Shown piece by piece: positions 8,445 through 20,298 of a stretch of DNA of 24,147 nucleotides. Within the stretch, counting starts at the first letter, position 1, and every line of letters starts with the position of its first letter. A model generated the notes under the pieces. It was not told the DNA's origin, ran no database searches, and worked only from the letters and a program-made list of their open reading frames with translations. Made by a program: the position numbers and the translations under genes. This stretch comes from Symsagittifera roscoffensis (lineage: Eukaryota; Xenacoelomorpha; Acoela; Convolutidae): contig NW_026971163.1 in assembly GCF_963678635.1 (NCBI RefSeq), forward strand, positions 1 through 24,147, given 5' to 3'.

Positions 8445-10191
8445 GCATCCTGCCTACACCCACCTGTAACCTGAAAGTGCATCCTGCCTACACCCACTTG
8501 TCACCTGAAGGTGTATCCTGCCTACACCCACCTGTCACCTGAAGGTGCATCTTGCCTACACCCACTTGTCACCTGAAGGAGCATCCTGCCTACACCCACC
8601 TGTCACCTGAAGGTGCATCCTGTCTACACCCACCTGTCACCTGAAGGTGCATCCTGCCTAAACCCACCTGTCACCTGAAGGTGCATCCTGCCTACACCCA
8701 CCTGTCACCTGAAGGTGCATCCTGCCTACACCCACCTGTCACCTGAAGGTTCATCCTGCCTACACCCACCTGTCACCTGAAGGTGCATCCTGCCTACACC
8801 AACTTGTCACCTGAAGGTGCATCCTGCCTACACCCACCTGTCACCTGAAGGTGCATCCTGCCTACACCCACTTGTCACCTGAAGGTGCATCCTGCCTACA
8901 CCCACCTGTCACCTGAAGGTGCATCCTGCCTACACCCACCTGTCACCTGAAGGTTCATCCTGCCTAAAACCACCTGTCATCTGAAGGTGCATCCTGCCTA
9001 CACCCACCTGTAACCTGAAGGTGCATCTTGCCTACACCCACTTGTCACCTGAAGGTGCATCCTGCCTACACCCACCTGTCACCTGAAGGTGCATCCTGCC
9101 TACACCCACCTGTAACCTGAAGGTGAATCCTGCCTACACCCACTTGTCACCTGAAGGTGTATCCTGCCTACATCCACCTGTCACCTGAAGGTTCATCCTG
9201 CCTACACCCACATGTCACCTGAAGGTGCATCCTGCCTACACCCACTTGTCACCTGAAGGTGCATCCTGCCTACACCCACCTGTCACCTGAAGGTTCATCC
9301 TGCCTATACCCACCTGTAACCTGAAAGTGCATCCTGCCTACACCCACTTGTCACCTGAAGGTGTATCCTGCCTACACCCACCTGTCACCTGAAGGTGCAT
9401 CTTGCCTACACCCACTTGTCACCTGAAGGAGCATCCTGCCTACACCCACCTGTAACCTGAAAGTGCATCCTGCCTACACCCACTTGTCACCTGAAGGTGT
9501 ATCCTGCCTACACCCACCTGTCACCTGAAGGTGCATCTTGCCTACACCCACTTGTCACCTGAAGGAGCATCCTGCCTACACCCACCTGTCACCTGAAGGT
9601 GCATCCTGTCTACACCCACCTGTCACCTGAAGGTGCATCCTGCCTAAACCCACCTGTCACCTGAAGGTGCATCCTGCCTACACCCACCTGTCACCTGAAG
9701 GTGCATCCTGCCTACACCCACCTGTCACCTGAAGGTTCATCCTGCCTACACCCACCTGTCACCTGAAGGTGCATCCTGCCTACACCAACTTGTCACCTGA
9801 AGGTGCATCCTGCCTACACCCACCTGTCACCTGAAGGTGCATCCTGCCTACACCCACTTGTCACCTGAAGGTGCATCCTGCCTACACCCACCTGTCACCT
9901 GAAGGTGCATCCTGCCTACACCCACCTGTCACCTGAAGGTTCATCCTGCCTAAAACCACCTGTCATCTGAAGGTGCATCCTGCCTACACCCACCTGTAAC
10001 CTGAAGGTGCATCTTGCCTACACCCACTTGTCACCTGAAGGTGCATCCTGCCTACACCCACCTGTCACCTGAAGGTGCATCCTGCCTACACCCACCTGTA
10101 ACCTGAAGGTGAATCCTGCCTACACCCACTTGTCACCTGAAGGTGTATCCTGCCTACATCCACCTGTCACCTGAAGGTTCATCCTGCCTAC
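8445..10191. repeat. Higher-order repeat in array 1, period 986 bp (29 units)
   Basis: Rare variants recur 986 bp apart: CTGAAAGTGC at 8471 and 9457, TGTCTACACC at 8621 and 9607, CCTAAAACC at 8963 and 9949, and CATCCACCTG at 9171 and 10157. The two copies run about 8445-9205 and 9431-10191. An additional 4-unit local duplication places CTGAAAGTGC also at 9321. CACATG at 8257 and 9209 shows a different shift of 952 bp (28 units). Confidence 0.85.
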
Positions 10192-11303
10192 AACCACCTG
10201 TCACCTGAAGGTGCATCCTGCCTACACCCACCTGTAACCTGAAGGTGCATCCTGCCTACACCCACTTGTCACCTGAAGGTGCATCCTGCCTACACCCACT
10301 TGTCACCTGAAGGTGCATCCTGCCTACACCCACCTGTCACCTGAAGGTGCATCCTGCCTACACCCACTTGTCACCTGAAGGTGCATCCTGCCTACACCCA
10401 ACTGTCACCTGAAGGTGCATCCTGCCTACACCCACCTGTCACCTGAAGGTTCATCCTGCCTATAACCACCTGTCACCTGAAGGTGCATCCTGCCTACACC
10501 CACCTGTAACCTGAAGGTGCATCCTGCCTACACCCACTTGTCACCTGAAGGTGCATCCTGCCTACACCCACCTGTCACCTGAAGGTGCATCCTGCCTACA
10601 CCCACTTGTCACCTGAAGGTGTATCCTGCCTACACCCACCTGTCACCTTAAGGTTCATCCTGCCTACACCCACCTGTAACCTGATGGTGCATCCTGCCTA
10701 CACCCACTTGTCACCTGAAGGTGCATCCTGCCTACACCCACCTGTCACCTGAAGGTGCATCCTGCCTACACCCACCTGTCACCTGAAGGTGCATCCTGCC
10801 TACACCCACCTGTCACCTGAACGTGCATCCTGCCTACACCCACCTGTCACCTGAAGCTGCATCCTGCCTACACCCACCTGTCACCTGAAGGTTCATCCTG
10901 CCTACATCCAACTGTCACCTGAAGGTGCATCATGCCTACACCCACCTGTATCCTGAAGGTGCATCCTGCCTACACCCACTTGTCACCTGAAGGTGCATCC
11001 TGCCTACACCCACCTGTCACCTGAAGGTGCATCCTGCCTACAACCACCTGTCACCTGAAGGTGCATCCTGCCTACACCCACCTGTCACCTGAAGGTGCAT
11101 CCTGCCTACACCCACCTGTAACCTGAAGGTGCATCCTGCCTACACCCACTTGTCACCTGAAGGTGCATCCTGCCTACACCCACCTGTCACCTGAAGGTGC
11201 ATCCTGCCTACACCCACTTGTCACCTGAAGGTGCATCCTGCCTACACCCACCTGTCACCTGAAGGTACATCCTGCCTACAACCACCTGTCACCTGAAGGT
11301 GAA

Positions 11304-12029
11304 TCCTGCCTACACCCACCTGTCACCTGAAGGTGCATCCTGCCTACACCCACCTGTAACCTGAAGGTGCATCCTGCCTACACCCATTTGTCACCTGAAG
11401 ATGCATCCTGCTTACACCCACCTGTAACATGAAGGTGCATCCTGCCTACACCCACTTGTCACCTGAAGGTGCATCCTGCCTACACCCACCTGTCACCTGA
11501 AGGTACATCCTGCCTACAACCACCTGTCACCTGAAGGTGAATCCTGCCTACACCCACCTGTCACCTGAAGGTGCATCATGCCTACACCCACCTGTATCCT
11601 GAAGGTGCATCCTGCCTACACCCACTTGTCACCTGAAGGTGCATCCTGCCTACACCCACCTGTCACCTGAAGGTGCATCCTGCCTACAACCACCTGTCAC
11701 CTGAAGGTGCATCCTGCCTACACCCACCTGTCACCTGAAGGTGCATCCTGCCTACACCCACCTGTAACCTGAAGGTGCATCCTGCCTACACCCATTTGTC
11801 ACCTGAAGATGCATCCTGCTTACACCCACCTGTAACATGAAGGTGCATCCTGCCTACACCCACTTGTCACCTGAAGGTGCATCCTGCCTACACCCACCTG
11901 TCACCTGAAGGTACATCCTGCCTACAACCACCTGTCACCTGAAGGTGAATCCTGCCTACACCCACCTGTCACCTGAAGGTGCATCATGCCTACACCCACC
12001 TGTATCCTGAAGGTGCATCCTGCCTACAC
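11304..12029. repeat. Higher-order repeat in array 1, period 408 bp (12 units)
   Basis: CATTTG recurs at 11385 and 11793, GGTACAT at 11502 and 11910, and CATCATG at 11574 and 11982, all 408 bp apart. Other shifts nearby are GGTACAT at 11264 to 11502 (7 units) and CATCATG at 10928 to 11574 (19 units). Confidence 0.8.
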
Positions 12030-12995
12030 CCACCTGTCACCTGAAGGATCATCCTGCCTACAACCACCTGTCACCTGAAAGTGCATCCTGCCTACACCCA
12101 CCTGTAACCTGAAGGTGCATCCTGCCTACACCCACTTGTCACCTGAAGGTGCATCCTGCCTACACCCAAATGTCACCTGAAGGTGCATCCTGCCTACACC
12201 CACTTGTCACCTGAAGGTGCATCCTGCCTACAACCACCTGTCACCTGAAGGTGCATCCTGCCTACACCCACCTGTCACCTGAAGGTGCATCCTGCCTACA
12301 CCCACTTGTCACCTGAAGGTGTATCCTGCCTACACCCACCTGTCACCTGAAGGTTCATCCTGCCTACAACCAACTGTCACCTGAAGGTGCATCATGCCTA
12401 CACCCACCTGTAACCTGAAGGTGCATCCTGCCTACACCCACTTGTCATCTGAAGGTGCATCCTGCCTACACCCAACTGTCACCTGAAGGTGCATCCTGCC
12501 TACAACCACCTGTCACCTGAAGGTGAATCCTGCCTACACCCACCTGTCACCTGAAGGTGCATCCTGCCTACACCCACCTGTCACCTGAAGGTTCATCCTG
12601 CCTACACCCACTTGTCACCTGAAGGTGCATCATGCCTACACCCACCTGTCACCTGAAGGTGCATCCTGCCTACACCCACCTGTCACCTGAAGGTGCATCC
12701 TGCCTACAACCACCTGTCACCTGAAGGTGCATCCTGCCTACACCCACCTGTCACCTGAAGGTGCATCCTGCCTACACCAACCTGTAACCTGAAGGTGCAT
12801 CCTGCCTACACCCACTTGTCACCTGAAGGTGCATCCTGCCTACACCCACCTGTCACCTGAAGGTGCATCCTGCCTACAACCACCTGTCACCTGAAGGTGC
12901 ATCCTGCCTACAACCACCTGTCACCTGAAGGTGCATCCTGCCTACACCCACCTGTCATCTGAAGGTGCATCCTGCCTACACCCACCTGTAACCTG

Positions 12996-14870
12996 AAGGA
13001 TCATCCTGCCTACAACCACCTGTCACCTGAAAGTGCATCCTGCCTACACCCACCTGTAACCTGAAGGTGCATCCTGCCTACACCCACTTGTCACCTGAAG
13101 GTGCATCCTGCCTACATCCAAATGTCACCTGAGGGTGCATCCTGCCTACACCCACCTGTCACCTGAAGGTGCATCCTGCCTACACCCACTTGTCACCTGA
13201 AGGTGCATCCTGCCTACAACCACCTGTCACCTGAAGGTGCATCCTGCCTACACCCACCTGTCATCTGAAGGTGCATCCTGCCTACACCCACTTGTCACCT
13301 GAAGGTGTATCCTGCCTACACCCACCTGTCACCTGAAGGTTCATCCTGCCTACAACCAACTGTCACCTGAAGGTGCATCATGCCTACACCCACCAGTAAC
13401 CTGAAGGAGCATCCTGCCTACACCCACCTGTCACCTGAAGGTGCATCCTGCCTACAACCACCTGTCACCTGAAGGTGCATCCTGCCTACACCCACCTGTC
13501 ACCTGAAGGTGCATCCTGCCTACACCCACCTGTAACCTGAAGGATCATCCTGCCTACAACCACCTGTCACCTGAAAGTGCATCCTGCCTACACCCACCTG
13601 TAACCTGAAGGTGCATCCTGCCTACACCCACTTGTCACCTGAAGGTGCATCCTGCCTACATCCAAATGTCACCTGAGGGTGCATCCTGCCTACACCCACC
13701 TGTCACCTGAAGGTGCATCCTGCCTACACCCACCTGTCACCTGAAGGTGCATCCTGCCTACACCCACTTGTCACCTGAAGGTGTATCCTGCCTACACCCA
13801 CCTGTCACCTGAAGGTTCATCCTGCCTACAACCAACTGTCACCTGAAGGTGCATCATGCCTACACCCACCTGTAACCTGAAGGTGCATCCTGCCTACACC
13901 CACTTGTCATCTGAAGGTGCATCCTGCCTACACCCAACTGTCACCTGAAGGTGCATCCTGCCTACAACCACATGTCACCTGAAGGTGAATCCTGCCTACA
14001 CCCACCTGTCACCTGAAGGTGCATCCTGCCTACACCCACCTGTCACCTGAAGGTTCATCCTGCCTACACCCACTTGTCACCTGAAGGTGCATCATGCCTA
14101 CACCCACCTGTCACCTGAAGGTGCATCCTGCCTACACCCACCTGTCACCTGAAGGTGCATCCTGCCTACAACCACCTGTCACCTGAAGGTGCATCCTGCC
14201 TACACCCACCTGTCACCTGAAGGTGCATCCTGCCTACACCAACCTGTAACCTGAAGGTGCATCCTGCCTACACCCACTTGTCACCTGAAGGTGCATCCTG
14301 CCTACACCCACCTGTCACCTGAAGGTGCATCCTGCCTACACCCACCTGTCACCTGAAGGTGCATCCTGCCTACAACCACCTGTCACCTGAAGGTGCATCC
14401 TGCCTACACCCACCTGTCACCTGAAGGTGCATCCTGCCTACACCCACCTGTAACCTGAAGGATCATCCTGCCTACAACCACCTGTCACCTGAAAGTGCAT
14501 CCTGCCTACACCCACCTGTAACCTGAAGGTGCATCCTGCCTACACCCACTTGTCACCTGAAGGTGCATCCTGCCTACATCCAAATGTCACCTGAGGGTGC
14601 ATCCTGCCTACACCCACCTGTCACCTGAAGGTGCATCCTGCCTACACCCACTTGTCACCTGAAGGTGCATCCTGCCTACAACCACCTGTCACCTGAAGGT
14701 GCATCCTGCCTACACCCACCTGTCATCTGAAGGTGCATCCTGCCTACACCCACTTGTCACCTGAAGGTGTATCCTGCCTACACCCACCTGTCACCTGAAG
14801 GTTCATCCTGCCTACAACCAACTGTCACCTGAAGGTGCATCATGCCTACACCCACCAGTAACCTGAAGGA
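12996..14870. repeat. Higher-order repeats in array 1, periods 544, 918 and 1462 bp
   Basis: AAGGATCAT occurs at 12996, 13540 and 14458, and AATGTCACCTGAGGG at 13121, 13665 and 14583. Both give steps of 544 bp (16 units) and 918 bp (27 units), 1462 bp (43 units) in total. CACCAGTAAC at 13391 and 14853 confirms 1462. The nested steps show repeated segmental copying in whole-unit multiples. Confidence 0.8.
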
Positions 14871-16104
14871 GCATCCTGCCTACACCCACTTGTCACCTGA
14901 AGGTGCATCCTGCCTACACCCACCTGTCACCTGAAGGTGCATCCTGCCTACAACCACCTGTCACCTGAAGGTGCATCCTGCCTACACCCACCTGTCACCT
15001 GAAGGTGCATCCTGCCTACACCCACCTGTCACCTGAAGGTTCATCCTGCCTACACCCACTTGTCACCTGAAGGTGCATCCTGCCTACAACCACTTGTCAC
15101 CTGAAGGTGCATCCTGCCTACAACCACTTGTCACCTGAAGGTGCATCCTGCCTACACCCACCTGTCACCTCAAGGTGCATCCTGCCTACACCCACCTGTC
15201 ATCTGAAGGTGCATCCTGCCTACAACCACTTGTCACCTGAAGGTGCATCCTGCCTACAAACACTTGTCACCTGAAGGTGCATCCTGCCTACACCCACCTG
15301 TCACCTGAAGGTGCATCCTGCCTACAACCACCTGTCACCTGAAGGTGCATCCTGCCTACAACCACCTGTCACCTGAAGGTGCATCCTGCCTACATCCAAA
15401 TGTCACCTGAGGGTGCATCCTGCCTACACCCACCTGTCACCTGAAGGTGCATCCTGCCTACACCCACTTGTCACCTGAAGGTGCATCCTGCCTACAACCA
15501 CCTGTCACCTGAAGGTGCATCCTGCCTACACCCACCTGTCATCTGAAGGTGCATCCTGCCTACACCCACTTGTCACCTGAAGGTGTATCCTGCCTACACC
15601 CACCTGTCACCTGAAGGTTCATCCTGCCTACAACCAACTGTCACCTGAAGGTGCATCATGCCTACACCCACCAGTAACCTGAAGGAGCATCCTGCCTACA
15701 CCCACTTGTCACCTGAAGGTGCATCCTGCCTACACCCACCTGTCACCTGAAGGTGCATCCTGCCTACAACCACCTGTCACCTGAAGGTGCATCCTGCCTA
15801 CACCCACCTGTCACCTGAAGGTGCATCCTGCCTACACCCACCTGTCACCTGAAGGTTCATCCTGCCTACACCCACTTGTCACCTGAAGGTGCATCCTGCC
15901 TACAACCACTTGTCACCTGAAGGTGCATCCTGCCTACAACCACTTGTCACCTGAAGGTGCATCCTGCCTACACCCACCTGTCACCTCAAGGTGCATCCTG
16001 CCTACACCCACCTGTCATCTGAAGGTGCATCCTGCCTACAACCACTTGTCACCTGAAGGTGCATCCTGCCTACAAACACTTGTCACCTGAAGGTGCATCC
16101 TGCC
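14575..16104. repeat. Higher-order repeat in array 1, period 816 bp (24 units)
   Basis: AATGTCACCTGAGGG at 14583 and 15399, CACCAGTAAC at 14853 and 15669, and TCACCTCAAG at 15165 and 15981 are each 816 bp apart. Copies run about 14575-15288 and 15391-16104, then diverge. This block falls after 12029, so its counterpart in the second 12-kb unit is outside the window. Confidence 0.8.
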
Positions 16105-16507
16105 TACAACCACTTGTCACCTGAAGGTGCATCCTGCCTACACCCACCTGTCACCTGAAGGTGCATCCTGCCTACACCCACCTGTTATCTGAAGGTTCAT
16201 CCTGCCTACACCCACTTGTCACCTGAACGTGCATCCTGCCTACACTGTGTATCTTGTTGTTCCAATTTTCAGCGTTTTCTCATGACCAACTTGGAATTTC
16301 TTTCAAATCTTTTTTCTTATTCTCAGTCAGGAAAAGAAATTTCACCAGTGGTTTTTTCCTTAAAATCATGAGGGTTTAAAGATTGCCAGCTTGGCCAATT
16401 GTTTGTGTAAGACATCGATTCTCAGGTTGTTTCCAATGCCTATGATGGCTCTAGTTTTGAGTAATCCAGAGTCTTTGAGATGTGATCGGTTTATAGAAAA
16501 TATACGT

Positions 16508-18138
16508 CATACAAATTACATATAAGAAACCACTAGACAGCCTCCTAATTTAAAGAAAAAACAACCTTTTATTGAAAAGACATTCTCCATTTTGATGAAT
16601 TTGGTTGAGAAGTGATGAAAGAAGGCAAAATAGATTTTGGTGCATGAGATGGAAACTGGTTTTATTCGAAATAAGGATGAGAAAATTAGAAAATATCAAG
16701 GATAGCAAGTTACAGAGCAAGAGCACAGAATGTTCCGACTATAAAGTAAAAGATTTTTTTTTTTGGCGTGGTGTGATAGAAGGATATGAGCAAAAAAAAT
16801 ACAGCTTCACAGAGGACTCAACAAATTGGAAAACCTTGTATTTTAGAAAAAAGACTCGAAAACAAAAAATCAAAAACGTTTTCAATTTTTTTGCTATAGT
16901 ATCTGAATCTTTGAAGTTCTTGATTCCCAAAGTGGTGTTAGAAATCTCCAACAACAAAAATTTTTTGTGTTTAACTAAAATTAGGTACATATAAAATACT
17001 GTAAGCGCCTAAATTAGGCATAAACAAGCCAGCTCGCTCGCTTTATTTGCTCGAAAATAGACCAATGACCAAAAGATTCAAACAAGTTTTCCCGATACTG
17101 AAAAAAATTCATTAAAATGGGATCCGATATGATTCATTTTTTGATCCATTCCGATGACTAATTGTAGTACCGGGTTTTGGGTGGAAAAAATTCAAACACG
17201 CAAATACAAATTTCCAGTAAAGGCTCGAAATAATGTTAATGATTAAAAAAAATCATGCAAGGTGCAAGCTATTTCAATGCAATGTAAGGACTCAAAGATG
17301 CCAATAGTAGGGGCTGCAGGCTTAATTAGACGCCTTGAATACTGGCATTATTCAAAAACCCACCCTAATCATTGAGGACTTCTTCACACAGAACTATGGT
17401 CAAAACTGTTTTCGTTATATACAGCCAGAAAATTTTTGCTTCGAAAATTTCATGTTAGAGAATGTCTTGCCATTTTTGGTTCCTATGAGTGAAAAACTGA
17501 GACGTTATGAGAATTACAAAAATGTAGGCAGATGTTTTTTGAAAATAAACATTTGAAAACCCAAAAATTTTGCCCTATAATTGATATGTCACGCGGAGAA
17601 GAGCCAGAGCTTGCATTTTTTGCTGAAAATTTGTTTGAAATCCTCCGGAGGGCGCTGCTGACGAAAAAAATAACTCATCAAAAGCACCCTTTTATGTAGT
17701 AGATGGTGAGCGCTTATATGTTTAAAGCGTCTTTAAATGTTGGCTACAACACACCCTCAGCGATTCGAATCCCTTAGCCCCCATAAGAAACACTATTGAG
17801 TACTGTTGCCCGACAATTGTTTTCAGCTAAACAATTTTAAGAATGAGCTACAAGCACCTTCGGGGCCAATACAGACCAACTCTGAGAAACAAAAATTGCA
17901 GTTATAACATGCAGTTATTGCTCAAAACTCTTTCCAACAAATTTTTTTGGGAATTTATTTAATGCTTCGGCGCTGAAAGCGTTTGCAATATATAGCAACA
18001 ATGTTTTCAAAGAGCTCACAAATCGTTCTGAAAGAAAAATTTGTTTTGAAACTCCGCATGCCTCCTCAAAAAGTTCTAGAAACGTCCCTGGTAGCAATGT
18101 AATTCATGATAAAGTGTCTTTCAGATTATCAAATTGGT
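16508..18138. repeat. Spacer subrepeat A, copy 2
   Basis: Counterpart of 4390-6020. It keeps the same indels relative to subrepeat B, so the A/B split is older than the 12-kb duplication. Confidence 0.7.
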
Positions 18139-19758
18139 TATTGTATGAATTTGTATCCGCGTAGAAAAGCAGCCGCCTTATTTAATTGAAAATCTTCCTC
18201 TTATTGAAAAAAACATCCTCCATATTGATGCGAATAGATGAGAATGATAAAATCAGGCTAGAAAGACTCTTAGTGCATCCTGTACGAACTGAACTATTTC
18301 AAAATCGTTAAAATACTTTTTCAAAATAACAAAGATAGCAAACTATTGTGCAAAACCACAGATTGTTCCGATCATAATCTTAAAAACACAACAAAAAAAA
18401 TTCTGTGCGCTGTGTGATAAAAGGATGTGTAATAAAAGTTTTTTGTGCGCTGTGTTAAAAGGACAAAAAGCTTACTCACTTTCGACAATCACAGTAAAAC
18501 AAGCAAACTGCACAATAACTTTTCAAAAAATGACTAAAATCATCAAAAATTAAAAAATCATTTTTTTTTTCAATTTTGGAATTTTTGGAGATGTTGACCC
18601 TCACACTGCTGTTAAGGGTCCCAAAAAATAAATTTACCTGAGTACAACTAAATGTTATTAAACTACTACTTGAATACATAAATATCTTATTGTAAACGCA
18701 TAAATCAAGCATGAATAATTCCCGCTTGCTTTATTTGCTCGAAAATAGACCAAAAATCAATAATTTTCAATTTTGAAAGAACGTCCGAAAGTGCTGCAAT
18801 ACGATATATTACTTGACCTATTCCGATGAACAGATGTGATGCCTGATTTAGCGTGAGAAAAACTAAAGCGAAGCCGATTAATAGGTTCCAGTTAAAAGCT
18901 CGAAATAAAATTAACCAGTGAGAGAAGTATGCAAGCTGCAAGCTATAAAAACCTTAGAGTAGATCTCAAAGATGTCTTGGAATGTCAATATGACTTGCAA
19001 TAGTGGCAATATTCGAACATTCACGCAAGTCATTGAGAGTAGCTTCGCAATGAACTATAATCAAAATCCGTTTTCATCGTTTATAGCCAGTAAAATTTTG
19101 CTTTATAAAATCCAGCTTAGAAAATATATTTATAAAAAGTTGAAAAAAGAGGGCTCATTGGTTCTTTTCCAAAAAAAGATCCTTGAGTACGTTAAATACA
19201 AAATTTACAACTGTTGAATTTAATTCTGCAAATATTTGTTTAAAAACCCAAAAATTTTGCTGTTATAAGAATATGTCACGTGGCTAAAAGCCAGAGCTTT
19301 TTTTGCAAATAGTTACAACGTTGCGCGCTAATATGTTGAAGGGGTCATTGAAGGTTGGCTACGCCCCCTCTGCGATTCGACCCCCTTAACACCCAATAGA
19401 ACTCCTATTATGTACCATTTCCCGACAATTATTTTTGGCTGACCAATCTTAAAAAAGCCCTTTTGTCGTCAAAACATACCGACTCTGAGGTCGAGATCAT
19501 CGAGCTGCAAAAAGGCATCTTTCGCTCAAAACTGTTAGAAGAGTCCTTTGAGTTAAAAATAAACTCCTGCTGCGAAGAAATTTTTGCAATATTGGGCAAT
19601 TTATAGTGTTTTCGAGGAGCGCACATCTCCTAGGTAATTTTTATGAAAATCCTCATTTCCTCTCAAAAACTTCTAGATCCGTCCCTGCTGGCAATTCTGA
19701 TTCATCTTAAAATGTCTTTTAGATTATCAAAAATTGTGAGGTAGATGTGTTATCACTT
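18139..19758. repeat. Spacer subrepeat B, copy 2
   Basis: Counterpart of 6021-7640, including the 40-bp tandem duplication around TGTGCGCTGTGT (18404 and 18444). Confidence 0.7.
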
Positions 19759-20052
19759 TTTGTTTGAAGAAAAAACATCCAGCAACAAAAATGAAAGCTT
19801 TGTCCATTTGTGATTTTGAAACTACTATGAATAAAAAGATTATAGAACGTCAGTTATAACAGCAAAAATGTTTTCAAGAAAAACATTCATAACTCGGTGC
19901 GGTATCAAGCCGGATGTTTATAAAGAACACTTCCCTTTTAGGGCGAGCTTGTAATACATTAGCGCGACTGCGGTAGTCATCAACAGTTACACCAAAACTA
20001 ACTCGCTTGAGCAAACGGTTGCAAACTAATATTCCCTAGTTGATCAGGGGAA

Positions 20053-20133
20053 GTTATCTTGCAAGATTCTTGCAAGATCTTGCAAGATAACCTCTTTTAA
20101 AGATAACCTTTTTTTTGCGAGATCTTTAAAGAT
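20053..20133. promoter_or_regulatory. Palindrome cluster before the array, copy 2
   Basis: Same three CTTGCAAG sites and ATCTTTAAAGAT as at 7935-8015, again about 165 bp before the minisatellite starts. Confidence 0.45.
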
Positions 20134-20298
20134 ACAATATTTTTGGGCAAAAACATCTTTACACGCGAAGACAACCAAGTAGCGTTCGTGGAAGAAGGAA
20201 TCAATCTTAGCAACGCATACATACACACAACCCGCTAGGCGGTTGTCCCCAGAAAGCTTCATTTTTTAAAACTTTTTGTGATAGGCTTTGATCGGTTA

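Larger units (their letters stand above)
4128..16245 (+). repeat. 12,118-bp tandem repeat, first (complete) unit
   Basis: The unit has a 4,053-bp AT-rich spacer (4128-8180) and an 8,065-bp minisatellite array (8181-16245). Position 16246 onward repeats position 4128 onward. The left edge is sharp: TGTGTATC begins at both 4128 and 16246, but the preceding bases are unrelated (ATTACTT before 4128, the array end CTACAC before 16246). All landmarks checked recur at exactly +12,118. This implies either very recent tandem duplication, ongoing homogenisation, or an assembly artefact. Confidence 0.9.
8181..16245 (+). repeat. 34-bp minisatellite array 1, 237 units
   Basis: The period is 34 bp. The shared core is CCTGCCTACACCCACCTG followed by TCACCTGAAGGTGCAT. 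The TGTCAC position runs from 8193 to 16217, which is exactly 236 x 34, and every landmark checked inside is in phase, so variation is by substitution. The consensus is about 59% G+C with strong C over G bias (14 C to 6 G) and has no CpG. The commonest variants are CACTTG for CACCTG, TGTAAC for TGTCAC, and TTCAT, TGTAT, TGAAT or TACAT for TGCAT. Stops occur in all frames because 34 is not a multiple of 3, so it is not protein-coding. Entry from the spacer is through CTTACATCCACC at 8181. The exit at 16245 is the 12-kb junction. Confidence 0.95.
16246..20298. other. Non-coding AT-rich spacer of the 12-kb unit, copy 2
   Basis: Counterpart of 4128-8180 with no difference found. All open frames of 60 codons or more in copy 1 reappear with identical translations, which reflects the recent duplication and not coding selection. 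Confidence 0.8.

Noticed and set aside
8181-16245. CRISPR array
   Set aside because: The 34-bp period is continuous repeat with no distinct unique spacers, unit variants are single substitutions, and the context is spliced eukaryotic DNA.
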